Position numbers and translations under genes: made by a program. The notes under the pieces were generated by a model. That model did no database searches. It worked only from the letters and a program-made list of their open reading frames with translations, and was not told the origin of the DNA. Source: RH-AL1 sp965198715 (lineage in GTDB: Bacteria; Pseudomonadota; Alphaproteobacteria; Rhizobiales; Beijerinckiaceae). Taken from it: 64,000 nt of DNA. Shown here piece by piece: positions 45,622 through 54,108 of this stretch (positions are counted from its first letter, which is position 1; the number at the start of each line of letters is the position of its first letter). The stretch spans positions 186,001 to 250,000 of the forward strand of contig CBDAPV010000002.1 in assembly GCA_965198715.1 (NCBI GenBank), given 5' to 3'.

Positions 45622-46449
45622 GTGCCGAACGTCCGTTTCGTGTTGCCGGCCGGCGCTTCGGCGTTGCGCGACAGCAAGGCGCCGCCGGTCAATTTCGGCC
45701 AGACGGCGAGCGACTACGGCAAATGGCGCGCCGGCTTCCCGGCGCATTTCTTCAAGCGTTTGTTCGCCGATGGCTGGGTGATGCCAGAGAACGCCGTGCT
45801 CGATCTCGGCACCGGCACCGGCACGATCGCGCGCGGCCTTGCGTTGCGCGGCTGCCGTGTCACCGGCTTGGATTCCGAGCAGCACCTCCTCACCGAGGCG
45901 GCGCGGCTCGACCGCGAAGCGGCGACGGGCGTGACCTACGTGCAGGGGCAGGCCGAAGCCACCGGACTGCCGGCTTCGAGCTTCGATCTCGTCACCGCCG
46001 GGCAGTGCTGGCATTGGTTCGACCGCGCGGCGACCGTCGCCGAGGTCGCCCGCGTGTTGGTGCCGGGCGGCCGGCTGGTGATCGCCCATTTCGATTGGCT
46101 GCCGATAGGCGACAACGTCGTCGCCATGACCGAGCGGCTGGTCGAGCGCTACAATCCCGATTGGCAGCTCGGTTACACCTCGGGCATCTATCCGCCTTGG
46201 CTGACCGATGTCGCAGAGGGTGGCTTCGAGGCGCTCGAGACCTTCTCCTTCGATGTCAGGGTCGCCTACACGCACGAGGCTTGGCGCGGGCGCATCCGCG
46301 CCTCGGCCGGCATCGGCGCCTCGCTGTCGCCGGACAGCGTGGCGATGTTCGACACCCACCTCGAGGAGGAGCTGAAGCGCCATTGGCCGAGCGAGCCGCT
46401 TCTGGTGCCGCACCGGGTCTGGGCGCTCAAGGCCGAATGGCCGGGCTGA
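45622..46449 (+). CDS. Class I SAM-dependent methyltransferase
   Basis: A 275-residue methyltransferase. Motif I is VLDLGTGTGTIARGLALRGC, the acidic residue after strand 2 is in VTGLDSEQHLLTEAARL, and motif IV is in DLVTAGQCWHWFDRAATVAE. The substrate is unknown; the fold resembles small-molecule or ubiquinone/menaquinone-like enzymes. The GTG at 45622 is four bases from the cytochrome gene, so the two are probably one transcript. Its right end opens on about 170 bases without a clear gene before the porin. Confidence 0.9.
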   Translation: MPNVRFVLPAGASALRDSKAPPVNFGQTASDYGKWRAGFPAHFFKRLFADGWVMPENAVLDLGTGTGTIARGLALRGCRVTGLDSEQHLLTEAARLDREAATGVTYVQGQAEATGLPASSFDLVTAGQCWHWFDRAATVAEVARVLVPGGRLVIAHFDWLPIGDNVVAMTERLVERYNPDWQLGYTSGIYPPWLTDVAEGGFEALETFSFDVRVAYTHEAWRGRIRASAGIGASLSPDSVAMFDTHLEEELKRHWPSEPLLVPHRVWALKAEWPG

Positions 46450-46622
46450 GCGTGCCGATCCCGGTGGTCGACGAAGCGACCCGCAAACTCGGTGGCAAGA
46501 TCACGCGCAAGGATCTGCTCCCCGCGCCGCCTCAGGCTTGCAGGGGACCGAGCGCGCCCGCTTCTACGCCCGCCGGAGGATGCGGGCGGCGAAGCGGCTG
46601 CCCTGAAGTGGTTTTGCGGTGA

Positions 46623-47402
46623 TCAGTACCGCGCGACGACGGGGGCAGGCGCCGACAGGAAGTCGAACTTGTAGCTGAAGCCGATCTGCGCGCGATTGTC
46701 GACGTCGCGCTGGTGTACGCCAACGCCGCCGTTCGTCGTGTTCACCAGCAGGTCCGCCGTGCGCCCGTAATCGGAGTGGCGGTATTCGGCGCGGATCGAC
46801 CAGTTGTTCGAGATCGCGTACTCGATGCCGCCGCCGACGGTGTAGCCCACGCGGGCGTGGCTGAACTGGTCGGTCACGCCGTTGAAGGTGTTGACGTAGC
46901 CGTTGTTGAGGTTGGCGAAGGCGGCGCCGCCGGTGGCGTAGAACAGCACGCGGTCGACCGCGACGCCGACGCGGCCGCGGATCGAGCCCTGGATCGTGTT
47001 GCTGCTGTAGGCGGCGAGGCCGCCGAGGACATTGCTCGCCTTGGCGCTGCTGCCGTCGACGTCGCCCTCGACGCCGAACACGAAGCTCGCGGCGGCGGCG
47101 TTGCCCAGGAACGGAATGCCGCGCGTCTGATAATTGTAGCCGACGTGGGCGCCGCCGATCACGCCGTTCGAGCTGGCGCTGTTCGAGGCGAGGCCGATGG
47201 GCGTGCCGGCGACGTTGGCGCGCGCACGGACGTTGCCGAAATCGTAGCCGACTTGGCCGCCGACGTAGAGGCCCGTCCAGGTGAACACCGGCGGCGGCGC
47301 GGCCGGCACGTAGACCGGCGGCGACCGCCGCCTCGGCAGGTCGGCGGCGAAGGCCGCGCCCGGCAAAGCAAGCAGAGCGGTGGTGAACAAGATCTTACGC
47401 AT
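46623..47402 (-). CDS. Outer-membrane beta-barrel porin (Omp25/RopB-like)
   Basis: A 259-residue exported protein. The signal peptide is MRKILFTTALLALPGAAFA, then a Pro-rich linker (RRRSPPVYVPAAPPPVFTWT) leads to a barrel of about eight strands with alternating aromatic and polar residues, such as WTGLYVGGQVGYDFGNVRAR near the start and NRAQIGFSYKFDFLSAPAP near the end. This is the RopB/Omp25 pattern of Hyphomicrobiales. The ATG at 47402 gives the signal peptide; an upstream in-frame codon does not. The region upstream is AT-rich and may hold the promoter. Confidence 0.85.
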   Translation of the reverse strand: MRKILFTTALLALPGAAFAADLPRRRSPPVYVPAAPPPVFTWTGLYVGGQVGYDFGNVRARANVAGTPIGLASNSASSNGVIGGAHVGYNYQTRGIPFLGNAAAASFVFGVEGDVDGSSAKASNVLGGLAAYSSNTIQGSIRGRVGVAVDRVLFYATGGAAFANLNNGYVNTFNGVTDQFSHARVGYTVGGGIEYAISNNWSIRAEYRHSDYGRTADLLVNTTNGGVGVHQRDVDNRAQIGFSYKFDFLSAPAPVVARY

Positions 47403-47723
47403 GTCTGAACCCCTCGGATCAACACCGATGGGGTGCATTCGTAAAACGGCAGTATTAAGAAACTAAACCATCTCACATTCTTGTGTTTTCACGGAGTGTT
47501 CAGAGGCGTAAAGCTTTGCGGCGACGCTGCCGTACGCTTGTCTGAATTTTTCCGACTTGTAATCACTGTCGCCCTGGCTTGGCACCTCGCAGTCGCCGAA
47601 CATCATGTGAAGGCAGGCCAGGCCGAGCCCGAGCGAACGATGCCGGAGTACATCGTGCCGAGCGCCGCCGGGCCAACTGCAAGGGCCGGAGCGGCAGGGC
47701 GTGCGTCAGCTAGCTCGCGAGAC
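47403..47723. other. Non-coding stretch of about 320 bases between porin and cobB
   Basis: The first 80 bases upstream of the porin are distinctly AT-rich (AAGAAACTAAACCATCTCAC region) and the likely promoter area for that gene. The remainder is GC-rich with only shadow reading frames. I saw no RNA structure or repeat. In many cobalamin genes a riboswitch would lie upstream, but cobB reads toward this stretch, so none is expected here. Confidence 0.4.
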
Positions 47724-49079
47724 TCACGGGCAGGCTCCCTTGGCGCGCGCCACCAGGTGGAAGAAGCTTCCGGTGACGCGGCCGCGACGACTGCCGGCGG
47801 GCGCGGGCGCACCGCCGTGGGCGTCGCGGGCATACGCGAAGGGCGCCTCGCCCTCGCCATCGAGGATGGTGGCGTAATGGAACTCGTGGCCGCGCAGGGC
47901 GGTGCCGGCCGCGCCGAGGCAGCCGTCGGCGGCGAGCGTCACGTCGCGGTAGCCCAGGTGCATCTTGCGCTTGGCGAAGGAGGTCGCGACCCCGAGCAGG
48001 CCGGCCATGGCGTGGGTCTCGCCGACGGCATCGACGAGGCTCTCGCCCAGCACCATGTAGCCGCCGCACTCGCCGTGGACCGGGCGCGTTTCGGCGAAGT
48101 ACCGCAGCCCGTCCTTGAAGCGCGCCGCCGCCGCGAGCGTGCCGGCATGGAGTTCGGGGTAGCCACCGGGCAGCCAGCAGCAGTCGCAATCTTCCGGCGG
48201 CGGCTCGTCGGCCAGCGGCGAGAAGGCGACGAGCTCGGCGCCCTGCGCGCGCCAGCCGTCGGCGAGGTGCGGGTAGAGGAAGGAGAAGGCGGCGTCGCGC
48301 GCCACCGCGATGCGCTGGCCCGGCGGCGGCACGGCGCCGGAGAAGCCGCCGGCCGCCGAGCCGGCGTTCATCGGCACCGCCATATCGCGCACCGCGTCGA
48401 GGTCGACGTGGGCGGCGACGAAGTCGGCGATGGCGTCGAGCATGGCGCCGAGCCGCGGCAGCTCGCCGGCCTGCACCAGGCCGAGGTGGCGCTCGGGCAA
48501 GGCCAGCGCCTCGCCGCGCGGCAGAGCGCCGAGCACGGCGAACCCGGCAGCGGCGACGGCGTCGGCGGCGAGACGGCGGTGGCGCTCGCTGGCGACACGG
48601 TTCAGCACGACGCCGCCGATGCGCACGGCCGGGTTCAGCGCGGCGCAGCCGGCGGCGATCGCGGCGGCGGTCTGCGACTGGCCGCTGACGTCGAGCACCA
48701 GCAGCACCGGCAGGCCGAGGCGGGCGGCGAGGTCGGCGGTGGCGCCGGTCTCGCCCGCAGGCGCGACCACGCCGTCGAAGAGACCCATCGAGCCCTCGCC
48801 AATCAGCAGGTCGGCCCCGGCCGACGCGCGCCGTGCCAGAGCGCCGACCAGCGCTTGCGGCATCGCCCAGGTGTCGAGGTTGAGGCTGTCGCGGCCGGTG
48901 GCGGCGGCGTGGAAGGCGGGATCGATATAGTCCGGCCCGTTCTTGCAGGCGGTCACGGCGAGGCCGGTGCGGGCGAAGGCGCGCAAAAGGCCGAGCGTCA
49001 CCACCGTCTTGCCGCTGCCGGAGCGCGGCGCCGAGACGATCAGGCCGGGCGTGCCCGTGCGCCTGTCAAAGTCGCTAAT
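47724..49079 (-). CDS. cobB: Cobyrinate a,c-diamide synthase (CobB), start codon uncertain
   Basis: About 451 residues. CobB uses ATP and glutamine to amidate two carboxylates of the corrin ring. The Walker A loop APRSGSGKTVVTLGLLRAF lies at the very N-terminus; the glutamine amidotransferase nucleophile is in VHGECGGYMVLGESLVDA. The puzzle is the start: the first ordinary start codon in frame (GTG at 49004) would remove the Walker A loop, so the real start is upstream. ATT at 49079, giving MSDFDRRTGTPGLIVSAPRS, overlaps the preceding stop and fits the family N-terminus; CTG at 49043 is another choice. The remainder is complete, so the gene is probably functional. Confidence 0.8.
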   Translation of the reverse strand: MSDFDRRTGTPGLIVSAPRSGSGKTVVTLGLLRAFARTGLAVTACKNGPDYIDPAFHAAATGRDSLNLDTWAMPQALVGALARRASAGADLLIGEGSMGLFDGVVAPAGETGATADLAARLGLPVLLVLDVSGQSQTAAAIAAGCAALNPAVRIGGVVLNRVASERHRRLAADAVAAAGFAVLGALPRGEALALPERHLGLVQAGELPRLGAMLDAIADFVAAHVDLDAVRDMAVPMNAGSAAGGFSGAVPPPGQRIAVARDAAFSFLYPHLADGWRAQGAELVAFSPLADEPPPEDCDCCWLPGGYPELHAGTLAAAARFKDGLRYFAETRPVHGECGGYMVLGESLVDAVGETHAMAGLLGVATSFAKRKMHLGYRDVTLAADGCLGAAGTALRGHEFHYATILDGEGEAPFAYARDAHGGAPAPAGSRRGRVTGSFFHLVARAKGACP

Positions 49080-49641
49080 GGTGGCGCAGCCAGTCGAGCA
49101 CCGCTTCGGCGCTGCGGTCGGGCGGAAACACGGGGTAGAAGACGTGCTCGATGGTGCCGTCGCGCACCACCATCGTGAGCCGCCGGATCAGGCGCGGGCC
49201 GTCGCCGGCGCGGAAGGTCGGCAGACGCAACGCGTTGGTGAGCTCGTAGCCAGCGTCGCTGAGCACGGAATAGGGCAGGTGGAGCCGCTCGGCCAGCTCG
49301 CGCTGATAGGCGGGCGCCTGCGTGCTGACGGCATAGACGCCGGCCCCGAGCGCGGCGAAATCGGCGTGGAGGTCGCGGATGGCGCAGTTCTGCGGCGTGC
49401 AGCCGCGGGCGCCGGGGATCTCGTCCCAGCCGTCTGGCAGGGCGACGCCCGGCTGCCCGGTCATCGGATAGCAGAAGATCACGCTGCGGCCCGCCGGCAG
49501 CGCGTCGAGCGCGACGCGCCCGCCCTGCGTCGAGGGTAGCGCCACCGCCGGAAGCGGCAGGCCTGCGAGGTGATCGCAGGCGCCGTCGTCGACCGGCTTG
49601 GGCAACGTGTCGGGCAGCGTCGTGTAGGCGACCTGGCTCAT
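49075..49641 (-). CDS. Peroxiredoxin / redoxin family protein
   Basis: A 188-residue thioredoxin-fold peroxidase. The catalytic segment is GRSVIFCYPMTGQPG followed by ARGCTPQNCAIRD, in which the TPxxC Cys acts as the peroxidatic residue; the downstream STQAPAYQRELAERL is family-like. The ATG at 49641 is used; the frame remains open to an ATG at 49833 that would add 64 residues of low similarity. Its stop overlaps the presumed ATT start of cobB. It probably protects against hydroperoxides. Confidence 0.85.
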   Translation of the reverse strand: MSQVAYTTLPDTLPKPVDDGACDHLAGLPLPAVALPSTQGGRVALDALPAGRSVIFCYPMTGQPGVALPDGWDEIPGARGCTPQNCAIRDLHADFAALGAGVYAVSTQAPAYQRELAERLHLPYSVLSDAGYELTNALRLPTFRAGDGPRLIRRLTMVVRDGTIEHVFYPVFPPDRSAEAVLDWLRHH

Positions 49642-49841
49642 CGGAGCTGCGCCGCCGTCGGCGCGGCACGGACCGACCGGAGCGCGAGCGATGGCAGACG
49701 GGACAAATTCATCCTGTGTCTTTCCTGAGAGGCCCTGAACGATGAGGTCGACGTGCAGGTCCGCCTGACATTCGGCGCCCATCGCGTTTTGAGCATTGAT
49801 CGGCTTCGCGCTCAAGTCGGTGGCCTCCAGCATCTCGCCGT

Positions 49842-50813
49842 CTAAAGGACGGCAGCCGTCGTCCGCGCCGAGGCGGTGAGGCTTTCGCCGGGGATAAAGG
49901 CGTCGAAGGCCGCCCAGAACTGCGCCATCACGGCATCGCTCTCCATGATGACCTGGTGAAGGGCGCCGGGCAGCACGAGGCAGGATCCGGCCTTCAGGCG
50001 GATCGCGAACCGTTCCGTCGCCGCCGTGTCGACGATCCGGTCCGCGCCCGCAGCGACGATCAGGATCGGCAGCACGGTCTCGACCGCGTAGAACGGGTCC
50101 TCGAAACGCTGCATCAGGTCGAAGGCGCCGGCCAGCCAGCGGATCGTCGGCGACCCCACAGACAGCTTCGGCAGCTGCGCGATGGCGGTGGAGAGACGCG
50201 CGTACTGGCGCCTGTCGCGGATCAGCACGTTGTCGTCGAACGGGCGGGTCATCGGCGAGTCCTCGCGACCGCCGGGGATGAGCCGCGGCCCCAGCCCGAG
50301 CGTGTTCATGGCGCGAACTGCCGCGCGCACGCTGTTCATGTGGCGCAGCGGGACGCCGATCATCGGCGCCGACAGGACCAGCCGCTCGAAGGGCGAGGTG
50401 CCATCGTGCGCCTGGTCGATCAGGATCGCCGCCCCCATGGAATGGCCCAGGCCGAACCAGGGACGCGGCGTGAAGGCGCGCAGCACCTGCGCCTCGATCG
50501 CGACGAGATCGCGACGGTAGGCGGAGAAGCTGGAGACGTGGCCGCGTCGGCCCTGCCGGATCTCGCGGTCCGACTGGCCTTGGCCGCGCCAGTCCCACAC
50601 CACCACATCGAAGCGGCGCGCGATCAGCGCGGCGACCACCTCGTAGTACTGCTCGATGAACTCGCTGCGGCCGATGGCGATGGCCACCGTCCCGCGCGCC
50701 TCGGTGGGCGCCGGCCAGCGCGCCACCCTCAGCCGCAGGCCGTCGCGGGTCCGCACGCCCGAGACGATCGCGTCCGGCGGCATGACGTTCCCGGCGGTCT
50801 CGAAAAGCTCCAT
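49842..50813 (-). CDS. Alpha/beta hydrolase (monoacylglycerol lipase-like)
   Basis: A 323-residue serine hydrolase. The nucleophile elbow is GLGHSMGAAILIDQA; the oxyanion region is IAIGRSEFIEQYYEVV and the WDWRGQGQSDRE motif is typical of monoacylglycerol lipase/lysophospholipase L2. The catalytic Asp is expected in VAAGADRIVDTAATERF and the His near ALHQVIME. Substrate uncertain. It diverges from the Hsp20 gene, with about 160 bases between. Confidence 0.88.
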   Translation of the reverse strand: MELFETAGNVMPPDAIVSGVRTRDGLRLRVARWPAPTEARGTVAIAIGRSEFIEQYYEVVAALIARRFDVVVWDWRGQGQSDREIRQGRRGHVSSFSAYRRDLVAIEAQVLRAFTPRPWFGLGHSMGAAILIDQAHDGTSPFERLVLSAPMIGVPLRHMNSVRAAVRAMNTLGLGPRLIPGGREDSPMTRPFDDNVLIRDRRQYARLSTAIAQLPKLSVGSPTIRWLAGAFDLMQRFEDPFYAVETVLPILIVAAGADRIVDTAATERFAIRLKAGSCLVLPGALHQVIMESDAVMAQFWAAFDAFIPGESLTASARTTAAVL

Positions 50814-50973
50814 GCGGCCGCAGATATTCGATGGAAAGAGGACTTGCGACCGCTTTTCACCGCCCCCAGATCATCCTCGCGCGGTTCATCGGAACGCGCG
50901 AAACCCTCGTGGCGGAAGCCGGCCAACTGGCGGCAACCGCCTCGTCATGTCGCTTCTTTCGGAGGATATGTCC

Positions 50974-51453
50974 ATGCGTACCTATGATCTCTCTCCCCTC
51001 TATCGCTCGACCGTCGGCTTCGACAGGCTGTTCGCCATGCTCGATCAGGCCTCGGGCTCCGACGGCGCCGCTGTCGGCTACCCGCCCTATAATATCGAGC
51101 GCACCGGCGAGCTCGACTATCGCATCACCGTCGCCGTGGCTGGCTTCGCCGAGCAGGATCTCGCAATCGAGTCGCGCGAGAACACCTTGACGATCCGCGG
51201 ATCGAAGGAGTCGGTGGAGCCCGCCAAAGAAGGCAAGCGCGAGGTGCTCCACCAGGGCATCGCGGCCCGGGCCTTCGAGCGCCGCTTCCAGCTCGCCGAT
51301 CACGTTCAGGTTGTCGGTGCCAGCCTGGAGAACGGGCTGCTCCACGTCGATCTTGTACGCGAGATCCCGGAGGCGCAGAAGCCCCGCCAGATTCCGATCG
51401 GCAAGGCCGCCCCGGTCGCGCCCCGTGTGGTCGAGGCACCCAAGGCGGCCTGA
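50974..51453 (+). CDS. Hsp20 family small heat-shock protein
   Basis: A 159-residue chaperone of the IbpA type. The alpha-crystallin domain covers about residues 35-130 and includes YPPYNIERTGELDYRITVAV and RAFERRFQLADHVQVVGASL, and the IXI-like tail follows (RQIPIGKAA). The ATG at 50974 is chosen because GGAGGA lies seven bases ahead; two ATGs further upstream are too close or lack a site. A clear hairpin terminator follows at 51483-51508. It is likely part of a heat-shock regulon. Confidence 0.92.
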   Translation: MRTYDLSPLYRSTVGFDRLFAMLDQASGSDGAAVGYPPYNIERTGELDYRITVAVAGFAEQDLAIESRENTLTIRGSKESVEPAKEGKREVLHQGIAARAFERRFQLADHVQVVGASLENGLLHVDLVREIPEAQKPRQIPIGKAAPVAPRVVEAPKAA

Positions 51454-51482
51454 TCGGGCAAGCCGACTACTGCTATCTTGGA

Positions 51483-51508
51483 GGGCGCCTACGGGCGCCC
51501 TTTTCTTT
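51483..51508 (+). terminator. Rho-independent terminator after Hsp20
   Basis: GGGCGCC (51483-51489) pairs with GGCGCCC (51494-51500) around a 4-base loop and is followed by TTTTCTTT. Confidence 0.85.
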
Positions 51509-51557
51509 GCCGTCGCGGGCAGCGAGACTATTCCGCGCCCTGGAAGGAGCTCCTGAC

Positions 51558-52220
51558 GTGCCGCCGGACGAGACACCACCCGATTCCAAGCTGACCCGCT
51601 CCAAGCAGCGCTGGGCCGACGAAGGCAAGTTCCTCACCGGCCAGCACGCGCGTCCGGATGCCGAGCGGCTGCCGCCGGGCCAGCACCTTGTGCGCGACTG
51701 GCCGGTGCTCGACCTGGGCGTCACGCCCAACGTGCCGCGCGAGCGCTGGACGCTCGACGTTACTGGCGCCGTCGCCAACAGGCTGCATTGGGACTGGTCC
51801 GCGTTCCAGGCCGAGAAGCAGGATACGCGCGTCAGCGACATCCACTGCGTCACGACCTGGTCGCTCTACGACAACAAGTGGCAGGGCCTGGCGACGCGGC
51901 GTCTGCTCGACATCGTCGAGCCGCTGCCCGGTGCCACCCACGTCGTCCTCTCCGGGTCGGACGGCTACACCACGAACCTGAGCCTCGAGGATTTCGCCGC
52001 GGCCGATGCCATGCTCGTGCACTCCTGGGAGGGCAAGCCTCTTACCCGCGATCACGGCGGCCCGGTGCGCCTGATCGTGCCGCACCTCTACCTCTGGAAG
52101 AGCGCCAAGTGGCTCAAGGCCATCGAGGTGAAGACCGGCGACGAGCCGGGCTTCTGGGAGGTGCGCGGCTACCACAATCGGGGTGAACCCTGGGCGGAGC
52201 AGCGCTACAGCGACGATTGA
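51558..52220 (+). CDS. Sulfite oxidase-like molybdopterin oxidoreductase (YuiH-type)
   Basis: A 220-residue protein matching the small molybdopterin-binding oxidoreductases related to sulfite oxidase. The molybdenum-ligand Cys is in VSDIHCVTTWSLYDNKWQ; LIVPHLYLWKSAKWLKAIEV and GFWEVRGYHNRGEPWAEQRY are the usual C-terminal parts. No Tat signal is present, so it is likely cytoplasmic, unlike MsrP. The start is GTG at 51558, with AGGAG upstream. Electron partner and substrate are unknown. Confidence 0.88.
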   Translation: MPPDETPPDSKLTRSKQRWADEGKFLTGQHARPDAERLPPGQHLVRDWPVLDLGVTPNVPRERWTLDVTGAVANRLHWDWSAFQAEKQDTRVSDIHCVTTWSLYDNKWQGLATRRLLDIVEPLPGATHVVLSGSDGYTTNLSLEDFAAADAMLVHSWEGKPLTRDHGGPVRLIVPHLYLWKSAKWLKAIEVKTGDEPGFWEVRGYHNRGEPWAEQRYSDD

Positions 52221-52274
52221 GGCGGAACGGCGCGCGCGTGGGCGCCGTTGCCCGACACGTGCGAGGGGTGGCGA

Positions 52275-53354
52275 ATGGCTTGGCGAACGGCGCGACGCGT
52301 GAGGGAAGCAGTTCGCCCTGGGCGTAAGCGCGGCGTCCGCCGCTCCGGGCGAGTACGGCGCCGGCCGGTGACCGTGCTGCCCTGGTACCTCATCGTGCTC
52401 GGCGTCGCCGTCGCCGCCTCGACCAATGTCGCCCAGCAGCGCGCGGTCGCCATTCTCTCCGACACCGGCGGTGACGGCACCGATCCGCTGCCGGAGCTGT
52501 CGCCGGACTGGATGAAGCAGAGCCGGCGCGCGCGCACCCTGTGGACGACGATAAACCGCGTGATCAATCGCATGGGTGACGACAACCTCAGCCTGGTCGC
52601 CGCCGGCATCGCCTTCTACGCGATGTTCTCGATCTTCCCGGCGCTCGGCGCGCTGGTCTCGATCTACGGTCTCTTCGGCGACACCCACGTCGTGCAGGCG
52701 CAGGTGCTCCAGCTGACCGAACTGCTACCGCGCGAGACGGCGAAGCTGCTGAACGACTCACTCAACAGCCTGCTTGCCAAGCCCAACGCGAGCCTGAACT
52801 TCGGCCTGCTCGCCAGCCTCGGGATCGCCATCGTGGCGGCGCGCAACGGCGTGTCGTCGATGATGAGCGGCCTCAACATGGCGATGGAGAAGCGCGAGAC
52901 GCGCTCCTTCATCACGCTCAACGCCATGGCCGTCGTGCTGACGCTCGGCGCCATCGTCTTCGCCGCTGTGGTGCTTACGGCGGTGGCGGTGATCCCGATC
53001 GTAATCAACGTCCTGCCGTTCGACGATCATTGGCGCAACGTGCTGGCCTATTCGCGCTGGCCGGTGCTCGCGCTGTTCGTGATTCTCGCCATCGATCTCG
53101 TGTACCGCTTCGCACCCAGCGTCGATCGACCGAGCTGGCACTTCTTCAGCATCGGCACCCTCTTGTCCGCCGCGCTGTGGATTCTCGGGTCCTACGCCTT
53201 CTCGCAATACGTCACGCGCTTCGGCAGCTACGACACGACCTACGGCCCGCTCGGCGCCGTCATCGTGTTGCTGCTGTGGTTTTGGCTCTCGGCGCTGATC
53301 GTCCTGCTGGGCGCCGTGATCGATGCGGTGCGTGCCGACATGCGGCGGACCTAG
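52275..53354 (+). CDS. YihY/BrkB family membrane protein
   Basis: A 359-residue inner-membrane protein of about six helices. The conserved stretch is DDNLSLVAAGIAFYAMFSIF followed by ALGALVSIYGLFG, and the later SYDTTYGPLGAVIVLLLWFW is characteristic. The ATG at 52275 is chosen because GAGGGG lies ahead of it; a TTG nine codons earlier has none. The start of the protein is basic and rich in Arg. Role unknown; YihY was once taken for RNase BN in error. Confidence 0.9.
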   Translation: MAWRTARRVREAVRPGRKRGVRRSGRVRRRPVTVLPWYLIVLGVAVAASTNVAQQRAVAILSDTGGDGTDPLPELSPDWMKQSRRARTLWTTINRVINRMGDDNLSLVAAGIAFYAMFSIFPALGALVSIYGLFGDTHVVQAQVLQLTELLPRETAKLLNDSLNSLLAKPNASLNFGLLASLGIAIVAARNGVSSMMSGLNMAMEKRETRSFITLNAMAVVLTLGAIVFAAVVLTAVAVIPIVINVLPFDDHWRNVLAYSRWPVLALFVILAIDLVYRFAPSVDRPSWHFFSIGTLLSAALWILGSYAFSQYVTRFGSYDTTYGPLGAVIVLLLWFWLSALIVLLGAVIDAVRADMRRT

Positions 53355-53359
53355 AACGA

Positions 53360-53722
53360 TCGCGCATCGTCATGCTCGATAAATAAGCCGTGACGAGGCG
53401 ACCGTGCGTGTCCGCTTTTCTCAGCTCCCAGACACTGCGAAGGTAAGGCGTCGTTGCATCGGGGCAGAGCAGAAGTCCCTTCGTAGACGAAGTTCGGAGC
53501 GTAGAAGTCGCTCACCACCTTCGTGAGTCTGCTTCCTGCCCGCGCAAGGATGATCCAAGATCCGGCGGGCGAACTCCGGCACGTCGGACAGCGTGAATCC
53601 ATGGCGCAGGAAGAACTTAGCTTTTTCGCCACCGTCGGGGTGCGAGATGTCGAGCAGATATGAGGCGATATCTTCCTATGCTCGATCAGGAACTTCGTCG
53701 GCGACTCCAAGACGGCTCCCAT
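53360..53722 (-). pseudogene. Decayed DUF6883-like gene
   Basis: From the ATG at 53722 (MGAVLESPTKFLIEHRKI) the frame is soon lost. The protein then continues in another frame as IASYLLDISHPDGGEKAKFF and LRHGFTLSDVPEFARRILDH, returns to the first frame as TKVVSDFYAPNFVYEGTSAL, and goes on in the second frame as PYLRSVWELRKADTHGRLVT. These pieces assemble into a compact protein resembling DUF6883, in which HPDGGxKAxFFxxxGF and SVWxL are typical. At least three frameshifts make it a pseudogene. It lies just after another decayed gene that resembles DUF4926, its common neighbour; the family names come from memory of the motif style. Confidence 0.6.
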
Positions 53723-53967
53723 CGTGACTTCCAGGGATCGCAGACAAGGCGCCGCACGCGATTGTTTGAAGTGTCCGAAGCGGTGTGGTGAATTCCAAGC
53801 AATAGGCTGCACCGTCGTCGTAGACGGACATGATCGTGCCCTGCGATCCCGTCGGCAAAATGGCCTTCGTCCGTCTCCAGCGGCCGCAAGAGCGCAATGC
53901 GGGTGAGCTCTTCGAGCGGGTCGATGAGGTTGGCGGCTTCGGTCGCGAAACAGGATCGAGCGTTCAT
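53723..53967 (-). pseudogene. Decayed DUF4926-like gene
   Basis: The gene starts at ATG 53967, behind GGAGGGCGG, and reads EAANLIDPLEELTRIALLRP, then changes frame and continues as ILPTGSQGTIMSVYDDGAAY CLEF, the heart of the DUF4926 fold (G-TGTI-VY-DGxAYxVEF). One frameshift separates the two pieces. The order DUF4926 then DUF6883-like downstream is the usual one, which supports both readings. Confidence 0.6.
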
Positions 53968-54108
53968 CGTCCGCCCTCCCGGCGAGTGACCGACAAGATT
54001 GTGCAGCAAAGGCACCGAGACGTAAACAGCGCGGCGCAATCAGATACGTAGGGAACGCCGCCGAGGCCGTATGGCCGAGATGACGGACCTTCCACCGGCG
54101 ATCCAGGG

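Noticed and set aside
46450..46622. Possible small gene between the methyltransferase and the porin
   Set aside because: The frame that continues there is Pro/Ala/Gly-rich with no start or domain; a short GC hairpin near 46569-46590 may be a weak terminator but is not clear.
47403..47723. Cobalamin riboswitch near cobB
   Set aside because: cobB is read toward this stretch, so a riboswitch would have to lie on its other side, where the peroxiredoxin gene is. No B12-box-like motif was noticed.
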